Positions 1-12,400 of a stretch of 64,000 bases of DNA are shown piece after piece. Each line of letters opens with the position of its first letter. Position 1 is the stretch's first letter. The translations under genes and the position numbers were made by a program. The stretch spans positions 521,001-585,000 of the forward strand of contig JAFFSR010000242.1 in the NCBI GenBank assembly GCA_017163975.1, written 5' to 3'. The notes below the pieces were generated by a model. It saw only the letters and a list, made by a program, of their open reading frames with translations, was not told the origin of the DNA and did not search any database. Source of the DNA: Anastatus disparis. Taxonomy: Eukaryota; Arthropoda; Insecta; Hymenoptera; Eupelmidae.

Positions 1-294
1 TTCACTTACTAAAGCGTAATCTTCGGCTCGAAGTGGTACCACCTCAGGAAGATTGTGCTATAATATTTTTAAATAAATCATTTTTAAAATAATATTTACT
101 AAAATAAAGTTATACTAAGTGAATCATTTTTCTAACTATGTAATTTACGTTTAACATGTCTGGTTAAATACGTCATTAAACTACTTGAGCATAAAAAAAT
201 GTTAATTTTTACTAAGCTAAAAATAATTGTTTTTGATTTTAATAAAATTAAATTTTTATATAAAATAAAGAATTAAAATTCTCTAAATTATTGA

Positions 295-386
295 TACCCT
301 GGTAGAAATTTACTCTAGATCTGTCTAGTTTTGTATGTTAAATAATCTAGGGCTCGATAAAACTAGAAAAATTTTCTACCAGGGTA
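295..386. repeat. 92-bp element with 14-bp perfect terminal inverted repeats
   Basis: TACCCTGGTAGAAA at 295-308 is matched by its exact reverse complement at 373-386. Partly complementary sequence continues inward (CTAG-rich). The element lies just past the shavenoid poly(A) signal. It could be a very small MITE or a structured 3' element. No clear target-site duplication was seen. Confidence 0.5.
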
Positions 387-397
387 CTCTAGGTTTT

Positions 398-403
398 TTT
401 ATT
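398..403 (-). terminator. Candidate poly(A) signal of the shavenoid gene
   Basis: AATAAA on the minus strand, about 43 nt after the shavenoid stop codon. Position and sequence fit a eukaryotic polyadenylation signal. In such A+T-rich DNA the hexamer also occurs by chance. Confidence 0.4.
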
Positions 404-445
404 TACAATATTCATAAAAGAATATCATTTAATAATGCGTAAACA

Positions 446-3400
446 CTAATAATTACGTACATTTTTAACAACAGTGTTTGACTTTGTGAAAGTAGTCTCG
501 CTAATCTTTACATCGATAATAGCATTACGCATCGTCAACTCCTCGTCCATTGGTAATGCCGTTGACAAAGCTGGACTAGACTTTTCCGTTGAGACAGGTG
601 AACTCGATGATTTTCTACTGATTTTTGTTTTTTCAAGACTATCAGTCTCATAATCTGATGCTTTGGTACCTGTATCTTTATCTATTTCTTTAGCGACTAC
701 GAGTTCTTGGATAACTGCATCCATTATACGTTTCGCATCGCTTGTACTGCGCGATGAGAGCTCATTGTTTATTATACCTAATAAAACACGTGTCTCCTCG
801 ATTTCTTTTGACATTTTATTGTTTGGTGTATCGATATTCATTTTATTTGACATCTATAGAAAAATTTAAACGAATACGATTAATAACATTTCGGTAAAAT
901 GTAGAATGATTTTTTTTTTAATGAAGAAAAATTTTAAGTAGATTGAATTTTATATTGATTATTTTTAAAACTGTTAAAAATTACCGTTATTTAAAAAAAA
1001 TATAATATTGTAATAAATTTTCAAACAGAGAACACTAAAATAACTTTAATTGTGTTAATTAAAATAAAAAGCAAACAGTATCGATACATTACAAATAATC
1101 CTACGTAAGTAGGTAACAATCCCGTTACATGTATCATAAAAAAAATCCATAAAATTTGAAGAAATAAAAAATATGCATGGTTTTGTTAGTCTTTAATTTC
1201 ATTGAACATTTATTATTTCCATGCGTTAAATTTTAAAATTAATTTATAAGAGAATAATGAAAATGTTAGATTCTCATTATACTATTATAAAAAATAATTT
1301 TACCTGACGATTTTCCGGTGATATTCTTGCTATCATCTTTTTATTGTGATTATTGGTATCTTGATTCATTATATTCTTTTTCTCACTTTTGATGTTTTGT
1401 AATTGTTCCAATTGATTTTTAAATGAGTCTTCAATAGTCCTACGTACGTTTGCATTGACAGGAATTTCTTCGTGATCCCGTACATTGCGTCTGGTCCATT
1501 CAGCTACTTCATCAGCTTGATGTTCGAAGTAACCAGGATTGTGCGTTACCGAACGCGCCATTCTTCGAGGTCTACGATAATCGCATTCGTCATCTTCAAA
1601 CATTTCGTTTATGCAACCACCGTTCAAATTTCTCGAGTAGATCTGTAAATATTTGTGAATAAAATTATTAATTAAATAGAATATTGTATTTAAAAACTGA
1701 TATTTTTAAACTGATTATTAAAGTATTCAATTCACATTAAACAATTTTATTATAATAATAAAAATATACAGGATTAAAATATAATTTTTACCTCTCCAAA
1801 AAGTGGTGGTAAAGATTTGCTCGACATTCTTGCACTCTCGGTATCAAAATCTCTTATAATTTCCTTAATTTTGGTTCCTTTGGGTTTAGGTTTTTGTTGT
1901 CGTTGAGCTTTCATTGCTGCAGCGCGTTCTTCTTCTAATGTTCGCCAACGTGTATCTAATAATTTAACATCTTCCAGCCAAGCTCTAACTCTACTCTCAC
2001 CTGATATTGCACCAACTGAACTATCAGCAAGACCGCGCGCAGTTGGTAAATTTGGTGTTGATGAACCATGACTACAACCCGGACAACCAGTACAACGTAA
2101 TGATTTACGTGTATATTGTCCTAAAGCACCATTCTGTACGGAACTGGCACGTTTACGGGTTACTTTCGGTGCAGTTGTACTTTGACGTTCCGAGGAAGAT
2201 TCCTCTGGAATTTCTACAAATTTTAACAGGACAAATTTTTTATTTTTATTAAACATAGATTTGAAAATTTCAGACCAAGTTTTTTTAAATAAAATTTAAA
2301 TAAATTTAAAAAAAAAGAGTGTTTTTACCATTTAATGTAGGAACAAAACGTTTTGCAGCCATTTTGTGTTTGGCGATAGATATAACTTCTCGAATTTTAA
2401 GAAGAAACTCAACCGCTGCTGGAGGTGGGGCCTAAATGATAAAATTTCAAGAACCAATAATTTTTATCGTTCGTTATAATTTAAAAAGTTTCTAATATTT
2501 GAATTTTATGTACCAATAAAAGTTGCCTTTCAAAATAAGCAGGATTAAAATAAAGCTTTCGTCTTTGGGTTCCTGGAAAAACTGGTACGTTATGCTGACT
2601 ACTATTTTCAGTAGTTTCGATAACTCTAACGTCTTCTTCGGGCAATCTTTCAGCAATAATTGATCCTGAATTGCAATTCTGTTCTTGTGGTTCATTGTCT
2701 TGATAATCTCTATGTGGATGAATAATTGCCGATGTGATCTAACAAGAAAGTTTATAAAGTTGTATTTAAATACATGTTACAATGTTATAATTGTTTGCTT
2801 GATAATGTTTTTGGCATTAATTATAATCAAGATGAAAATAATTTATTTTAATTAACAAACTAAACTCACATTTTCAATTTCAGGTTCACTCTCGTTTTGC
2901 AATAGTTTATCCGCTAAATCAGCTTCGCTAACAGCACTATTAGTATCGCTTTCAAAATGCCTCGACACAGACAATAGAGGATTACATTTGACAAAACCCG
3001 AGCTTTCATTATCGTTCGTACAATTAAGTTGACCAGACTCGGACTCGCGATGTTCATCAGGTTTTCGTCGACCTTTACGACTGTGTAGATAGAGCGAGAC
3101 ACTTGCCACGTAAATTAGTGCAAGAAGTACCGAGGATATTCCAATAGCTGTGTATTCGGTGCTTGATAAACCTTGCGACGGTGTTGAACTTGCGAAGGAG
3201 ACCTCTTTTATGTCTATGAGAAAAGTCAAATTTTACCCTAGCTTATTTTTCTATTCAATACATTTTTTTAGAGTATTTTTTAATTTTATCGTTATTTAAT
3301 TTAATATTTATCAAAGAATTACTATGAAATCTATAGGCATACACTTTCTACTTAAAAGTATTGATTGATTTTATCTAATATGACATATATTCATATTAAG

Positions 3401-6400
3401 CTCTGTCCAAACAAAATATTTTTTCAATAATTTATTGACAATTATTTATTTATAATTTTCTTAATCAGTTATTTTTATTAATGTGTTTGATAATTCAAAG
3501 ATACAATTTATAATTAACAAACATACATCTTTACTTTATGAATTTTTATTTCTTTAAATTATTTCTTAACATGTAGTTCCATCGTCGTGAAAGATTTATC
3601 GTCAATACAAGCGCCAAATCAGCAAATACACATCTCTTTACTATATATGGACCATATGATCAAACTTAATTTACAACTTCATATAACTATTGCTCCTTAA
3701 ATACATTCAAAAGTCATTTTCTCAGATAACTTAAAAATTCTTTTTTTAATTCAATGACAGTATCACACTGAACTTTTTTTAAACACAAGATACTATGTTC
3801 TTATTATAATAATTAAACAGAACAGTTAATTTTATTCTTTTTCTCTTTAACGGTCAAGGTGTTGGCAAGTGTATCGATATATCTAAAAGGTAATTGAACT
3901 TACTACTCTTGCATGGTGAGCCGGCTACTCGGAAGGCGACGCATCGAGTGAAAACTCTTCGGTACGCTGGAGTTGGATAAGAATCTTTGCAGGTTAACTT
4001 AACAACTACTATTTTACCCTCTGCTATCTCGCGTAATTTTTCTTCACCGGTCCACTGTAAGATATTATTAGATTATATTCCAATTTTTATTTTACTTTTT
4101 TATTGCATTATGATTATTATAATATTGTTTTAATCTATTCACTACATCTTTTTTTTATAAGTATAGAAAATCGAACATTTTTACAATTTTTCTTCTTTAA
4201 ATTTAGTATATGCAAAGAAGAAATGATATTAATTAGAATTTTTTTGAGTTGAAAAAGATACTTTGAATTTCTATTTTTAATTTTTATCTTTTATATATAA
4301 TTATATAATAAATATCGTTTAATTATTTAATTAGAACTTTAGTTATTTGATTCGGATTTTAAAAAATACAGTTTTAAATTGATAAAAAAAAATGAGGAGT
4401 TGCAAGATGCAAATAATATTCCTAGAAGTGCAACCGTTATTTATATGATTTCTCAGAAAAATGTAAAAACTTTCAAACTTCAAATTGCGTAGCTTCACTG
4501 ATTCATGACAAACGCGAATTTTGTAGATCAAAGATTAGTTATCAGAGTTGAAAAAAATTTTTTTAGAAAGTTCCTTTTTCCTCGATTTTTCGATATTATT
4601 TGTGATGTCCAAATTATGATATAAATCAAAAATACTCGTATAATTATAAATGTAAAAATGATTTTAATATTTCATTTAAGGAGTACCGATTATTTAAAAT
4701 AATTTTGTTCATTATTGAATTTTTATGCTCAAATTAGATCCAAAGAACCGTTTGAATAACTTAAACAACAATTATATTCTTATTAGTATTCTAAATAATT
4801 GTATATGCATGCGTTTAACGATATGTGTAGTTTAAAAAACAACACAGTGATAAATCATTCAATTACATATAATAATACTAATAATATATTAAACATTAAC
4901 CCTAAAACAAAAAAAAGAAAGATTATTGTCGTTATCCTACATAACCTAATTAGTTTATAACGCATTGATAACAGATTTTCACCTGTCACTTACAGTATAT
5001 ATATAGTCAATGTGCACGCGCTTTTAACTTATAATACTTATACATGCGTAAATGGAAACACGTTATAGAAACATTGAAGATTTAAGTGTTACATGATTAT
5101 GTTGAGAATTTAAAAAAATTAAAATACATATATATAGACATATATAATTAATGTAAATATAAAACTCGTAAAATGATCAGTTAGAAGTAAGAAGGTATAA
5201 TTTTAAATGTTAATTTATTTTTAAATAATTCATATAACGTTATAAGAAGTAGTTCATACGAGTAATATCTATAAAAATACATTATTTATTGTAAAACGTT
5301 TATTGAGAGAGTATAATTCACTTTTTTACGTAACACAATATGATCATTTGCATTTACTTATAATATATCATACGTATTTTGAAAACTACTCGATCGGTAG
5401 TTTTCACATAATATTTTAAAATTATAATGTTCGGTAAAATTAAATTTCTATATGCTCTAATTTTTCAGTACAACTTTTAACGTCTCATTTACGTTTAACG
5501 CTTTTATAAGCCGATATCATTTGTCCTTACACGCAATCAGGAAATTAATTTTCACAATTCCCGTGCACGCGTGCACGATATGCACATATTATGAAAGAAA
5601 GTGATAGATAGCTAAGAAAGTATACGAGAAACTGATGATGATAGCTTATTAGCTTATAGGCGTGTTACGCTTTTATAATTTTTATTCTTTTATTATTTCT
5701 AGAGCGAAATCTGTTAAAATTGATTGGTTATAAATACTTACCCGGAGAAAGGTACGCTCTTCATCTCGATATAAGCTCAGAGGAAATTCTACGTCTGATA
5801 TGTTGCGCAGCTCTGTCCAACCACTTTTGCTTAATTGTTGTACCCCTGTTATCGCGCATACAGGAGATGCAACATCTTTACAAAAAAATCAAAGTATTAT
5901 TGATAAATTAAACCTGATTTTTCTTTTTAATATTTATGTAGATTAAGTAAATATTTCAAAACTATTTGATCAATTATTATTTTTACGTTACGGTATCCAT
6001 AAAACTTATGAGGTATAAGTACGTTATAACGACTCAGAAAGAATTTATATGAATATTTTAATGAAAATAAGTTAATCAATGATTAAATTTTAATTTCTTT
6101 AATTTTTATAAAACTCATCCAAATGAAAAGCCCTAAATTACTTTATAAAGGAATATTATAATTTTACATGCAGAGATACAGTTAACCACGAGCGTTACCA
6201 TAGCTGTATAATTACCATATGAATGTAAGGTATGATGTGATTGATTGATTCAATGCCGTAAATAAGATTTTAAATAAGTATACGCTTTAAAGAATAAAGT
6301 GGTAAATAATTTTATTTTGTTTATCAATCGTCAATATAGTTATAAAATGTTACATTGTAATATAAATTTTTATGTTTGTTTACATGCTTTATTAGAAAAT

Positions 6401-9400
6401 TTTGTGCAGTGATAAAATTCTGAATCTTTATTAAGCTATTAAATTGATCATGAAAATAATAAATTACGGCTGATCCTTACCTTCAAATTTAATTTCCGCG
6501 TGCGGATATATGATTTGTCCGTACTGCGGAAGGAAAACGTATGGCACCTTTTCAACTAGGCCGGAACTACTTACGAAACCAGCCACATCGCATTCTATAA
6601 AAAAATAATAAAAAAGAGACCATAAACATTAATGATAAAGATATGGTTGGAGGAGAAGAAAAAAAAGAAGTAAATGAAAAGTATAGTACGTCTAAAGCAA
6701 GTTCAATTTCAAGAGCACGTCACATATATGAATTTTCTCTCTGTTGGCGCTGGAAATGCACTTTCGAGGATGTTAAATCGCAGCGTAATCACGCTTAATG
6801 ATGGAGTCTAATGTTAAAGCCACGTACATAATGCATACATGCTAGAAAATTTGCAACATTGAAGTTCAAGTGCCTTGTGTCTTTCAGAGTTGTGGTTTAT
6901 ATGGGGTAAGGAATTTTATTTGCTTTGGTTAATATTAAATAAATTGTCCTATGAAAAGCCAATGTTTTAAATAAATGTGTCAAGAATGCAGTTTTTAAAA
7001 AATAATTGTTCATGTAAATTAAATTTTTTATTTGTAATATATTTAAAATTTATTTTTATTTTGTATTAAAATACTTTGTTATTAGAATAAAAATTATTAT
7101 AATACAATTTATTATTCTCACCATAAAGTGAAAAATTGTATTGCAGTATTTTATTTTATTGTGATTTTAATAGATTATATTGATATAATTTTATACATTT
7201 TAAATATTTTTTTGACACTCTGTGCGCGAAGCTGAATTTCGCGCACGCTGTACAAAGTGACACGTGCGAAAATGGAGCTTCTTACACGTCGTATCAAAAA
7301 ATATTGTTCGATACTCGTGCGAGAAAGTGATTTCTTCCTCGTGTGACCTTTTCACCCTCGCTTCGCTCGGGCGCAAACCGCCACACGAGTAAAAAATCAT
7401 TCTCACGCACTAGTATCGAAAAATACTATTATACCATGATTTAAATAATTTAAAAATTTGAATTAAAAAATTGTTTAATCAATTTTTTTATCAAAATTTC
7501 ACAAGCCTTAAATTACAATAGTAAAACGATTCACGTAAGAAAACCGCGAAGAGACTGTTAGCGCATCATCTCCTTTTTCTTCCTTTTTCTTATGCGAGCA
7601 ACAAAAAGTTGTTATTATGTGGTTCGCCACAGAATCAGAACCAAAAGACTTATAAGTAGACATTCTTCATGTTACCTATATACCGCTCTAAATATAATAC
7701 GCACGTGCTCTCTCTCTCTCTCTCTCTTTCTCTCTGCAACCACGATGACACTTTTCAGTTCACGTCATTTTAAAGTGTCTTTTCCTTACCGTAACGATGA
7801 ATTTTTTTTCTCTTCTCTTTTTTTTTTCATTGTCCGTCGTTAATTTAGTATTTATTTACATTGTTACAGTGTGATTTGTGAGAATAGGAGAAAGTCATTA
7901 TGCGCTTTGATTAATTTAATATTTGGAACGTTTAAATTGTTTATGCGATATCCGGCAATAAATTTTAAAACTGCCGATGTGATGCGGATACGTTTTTGTA
8001 GAAATTTCCTTCATGTTCTAGATAGGATTTTTTAATGATACAACACATAATGATAAAAAAGATAAAGAAAATTTTTCTGTTTTTATTTATTTCAATTGAA
8101 CATATTGTTAATTTGGTCGCTCGGATAGTTGTTATATCATTTATTTTTCCAGTTCAAAAAATTCTATTTGACAATTAAAATATTGAAAAAAGAAACATAA
8201 AATCAATAATATATGAAAGAAAAATGTTTAAAAAGATTTTTTTTTTAATTTGCATGAAAAGTTGAAATTATTGCAAATTAATCGGCTTTATTATTTTTAT
8301 GTTATATTATAGTAAAAATATAATTTAAAATTTAATATAAAATTGGAAGATGTCACCCACATTATGTGCATTAACATTTTATCAAAACGATAAATAAAAT
8401 CTCCTTGAAAGACAAATAGCAAAATTTAATTCCTCTTACAAATTTTTCTCCATCTCTAAGCATCTGTTCTAAGATGAAATCATAAACCCTCGCGTGTATT
8501 ATATACTACGGTATTACATCGTCGAATCAATCGAGAATTTATTTTCCCCGGTATATCTCTTTCTCTGCGTCCAACTCGCGACGAGAGATGCTTGATTAAC
8601 GAGCGACTGGCTTTTCCTGGCTATGTATACGCATTATAATCCATACACCGATGACCTATGTCTAATGGCTGGCTTCTGGTACGAAGGACAACACGATGTG
8701 TACAAGTACACATATCCGGTTCTTCGTGTCATATGAGAAACCATTAATATAAACGCCATTATGTCCACAGTTACACACGCGTCATTTCAGTCGAAAAATT
8801 CATATTTATATATCTCCTAATCCCCTGATGACCTGCCTGTACATGTAGAACGGAATGATGTTGGTGCATCTTCGTTTTTCTTTTTTTTTACCTTGTAATA
8901 GGGGGTCTAATTTACGATGTTTGTGGAAACATGTAAGATTTTTTTATATTCATGTACGAAAGCACAGTTCGCTTCTGTTTAAAGTGTTTTACGGGTAAAA
9001 TGATATAAAGTTTACCGAAAGTTTAAAGATCGGTTTGGAAATCAGTTTTGTCAACTGGTATACACGAGTCGGGGGAAAAGGAATAGAAATTTATTGAAAT
9101 ATGGAATAGGTAATGATATTTTTATTTGATCGTAAGTTAAGCTTAACTCGTAAATACTAGAAACGGTATACGAGATTTATTCGTTTTTATTATTTATTGT
9201 CAAGCGATAGCGATCTTTAATTTCTTTATTTATGAAGAAATTTTATTGGAAGAAACGTAACTATATTTTTAGAATTAATTTTTTAATAAAACTTTTCTCT
9301 ATAGAAGGAATATCAAACTGTTTAAATAAAAATGATTTTCAAAATAATTACTGAAAATTTTCAAATACAATTATTTTGCTTATAAAGTCATCTCCAAAAC

Positions 9401-12400
9401 TGATGAATAATGTTAAACATGAATTTAAGAAATTTTGCATTTAGAAATAAGGACTATTATTCATAAAATAATTTTTAATAACGTGTGGATAAATCAAATT
9501 GTGTAAACATTTAATGAAATGTATGTGTTTTCTCCTGTCATGACATCCTAATGTTTTACTTGTACTATGACGATAATAAACTCGTTTATTTTTCTACTTT
9601 AGGCGAATATTAAATACATAAAAAATTGAAGAAAATTACCTTATCATTCCTTCAATGTAGCTTTAACCATCACTTTAAGATTTTGCAAATATCAAAGCTT
9701 GCATTAAAACTTTCTAAAAGCCTACAATTCAAAAGTCATAAAAAATAACTAATATATTTTTATCATTATCCATCTCTCATATTTTGAATTTTTCTGCAAT
9801 ATAAAAGGACCCGCAGTCTTTTGCCCATTTCCATGTATGTATATCTTTATCGTTCTTGCACGCTCGCGACTTTTTTTACTAAAAATAGGATTACAGCGCT
9901 GTCGTGCAATGTAATCTCAATAATCTTTTGTAAATGCACTAGAAGAGTTGGATTATTCATACTAGAGTATAATGTTCATAGATTGTATTATGGTATATAT
10001 CCAAACGTTTGATTGAGTAATTATACCGATTTCACGTGTTAAACTCTTTCTAAACATGAAAAATGTTTGAAGCGTGGTTCATAAAAGTCTGACCCATTTA
10101 ACTTATAAATTGTCGTATTTAAGTGTCGTTATCAAATTTTAATATCTTGTCTATATTTTTGAGTCTGTATATTCTATATCGTTAAATTATTAATACCGTT
10201 TCTCACAATTTTAAGCTCGTGTGAATGAATAGACTTTATACGAGAAAAGATAAAAGAAGTTATAAAAATCGTTATAAAAAGTAACAAGGTGAGAAAAAAT
10301 AACGTTAAATTGAATATGAATTAAAAGCATGGATTTGATGAGTTTAGGAAGGCATGGAGCTTAAATTAACATAAAATTATTTATTACCAATATAATTTGT
10401 ACAAAAGATATAAATTTGGAACTGAAAGACACGGCATGTAACTTAATACTCAAAGAAATAAAATACAAAGTTATAGCACAATTAAATATGTTAGTCTGGA
10501 TTTGACTTACAAATTAATATAATAAACCCTTTCACTTTTCATTTTAATAAATTTACACACTAGGAGAGAATTTTTTTAAACTTGGGGTTCGTTTTCTTTC
10601 ATAGAAATATGTAAATAGCCACATTTATAGTTTAACATTCAATAGTTATGAAGTTAGAAAGTTCGATGACAGTAGTTTTGTTCAATAGTATATGCAACAT
10701 AATAAAAATTATCAGAACTTGATTCGTTTTGGTTTCACAAAACTCGATGTAAAATCATATATACAAAATCAAAGAAAAATAATCTTTACTTTAAGTTTTG
10801 TTGTATTAAATATTAGAAAGGATCAATATTTTTTAACGGAGTAAGACTTAAAACGTTTCTTTCTCTAACTCTCTATTTAATTTCAATGAATCAAGCATAG
10901 TTAAAATTAGCTAAGTTGTGGTAATATGAAATAATTTTTATTTTTATTACACTCAGTAAGTGCAATTGGTGCTTTCATCGCCAAAACTATTTATTGTTAC
11001 AAACTCTATAATTATTACATTTTGTATTTACATTAAATTTTTTATCCGGAGTTCTCACACTCTTCTAGTTAGTCGAATAAAATATTTAGGAACTTATAAG
11101 AATCTAGAGAATACTATTTAGAAAATCTTGAGATATTTCGAGTATTTGGGTTAAAAAATGGTGTACCAGACCTTTACAATTTTTTCAATAAATATTCTTT
11201 CATAATTATAACTTATCCTTAATTTTAATATTTTAATTTTACAAAATATATTTTTTAAGAGAAAAAAATATTAAAAGTTATCATATCAATTCTTAAAAAT
11301 AATAAATTTCCAAATTCTTGTAAACTATATTGTCAATAACAAACCCCTTGCGCATCAACGTTGCAGGTAGTATTGACCATGAAATTCACAGAGGATACTC
11401 TTGGAGTTTAAAGAAATATTGAAAAGTCGTAATAGCTTTAGAAGCATTTGACTTTTTTACAAGGTGCTGATGTATGAGTTGCTTTTCAGAAAACTAATAA
11501 TACTAACGATTCCTCGTAACCGATAAATAACTGAAAAAAAAGTTTTTGCTTTCATACGCGTCTCTTTGAGTCTTATTGAATTTCTTTCTTTTGCATTATG
11601 TATACAAGCGTAATAATTTTTATTTCGACATTCAAAATAATTAAATTGCTTTTGTTAAAAAAATTTTTTTAACTCAATTATACCGTTAGATACTTTAACT
11701 TTTATTTAGTTTTTTTTTTAAAGGATTTTTTAAGAATTTTATCGATAAAAGCATCAATGTATAAATAAATTTAATTGCTGTTTAAAAAATGTTGAACATT
11801 TATTGAATATTTTATGAATTTTGAATAATTAGATATTGTAAGTTTATTTTAATAATGAAATTTTAAAAATTTCTGTTAAACAGTGTCAGTGAGAAATACC
11901 TTTTCTAATATATTCTAAAATGAAATTGTTAAAAAAAAACTTTAACACGTTTAAAAAATGTAAAAACAACTTGAAACAAGTAGGATCTAAATGATTTGTT
12001 ATTGAAATTACAAGGCATACGTACGCATGTATCTATAGACAACATCAAAGAAACTCTATAAACTCTGAGCAAAGGATTAACGCATTGGAATTACCGTTGA
12101 GGACGTTATACGTTAAAATTCGCAAGAAATACATCAGCCGATCTCGTCCCCTCTTTCTCTTTTTCTCTCTCTGTTTGGAAAAGGGAATTTAATCGATCTA
12201 AAAGACCTTTGAACTTGTTGGTTCTAATTAACGGAGCTTCAAGATGCCGATTAGGATTGGTGCGAAACTACGTCAAATCTATTCTATGAAATCTTTAATT
12301 TCACACTATATGAAAATATCTGGCTTTGCCAGTAGCTAAGCTTTCTTTTGCTTGTTGATTAAGTTGTAAGTTATTCGGAAAAAAGAAACTTTTAACATTA

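Noticed and set aside
7200..7406. 68-codon minus-strand frame
   Set aside because: It coincides with the GC-rich dispersed hairpin repeat and has no known domain.
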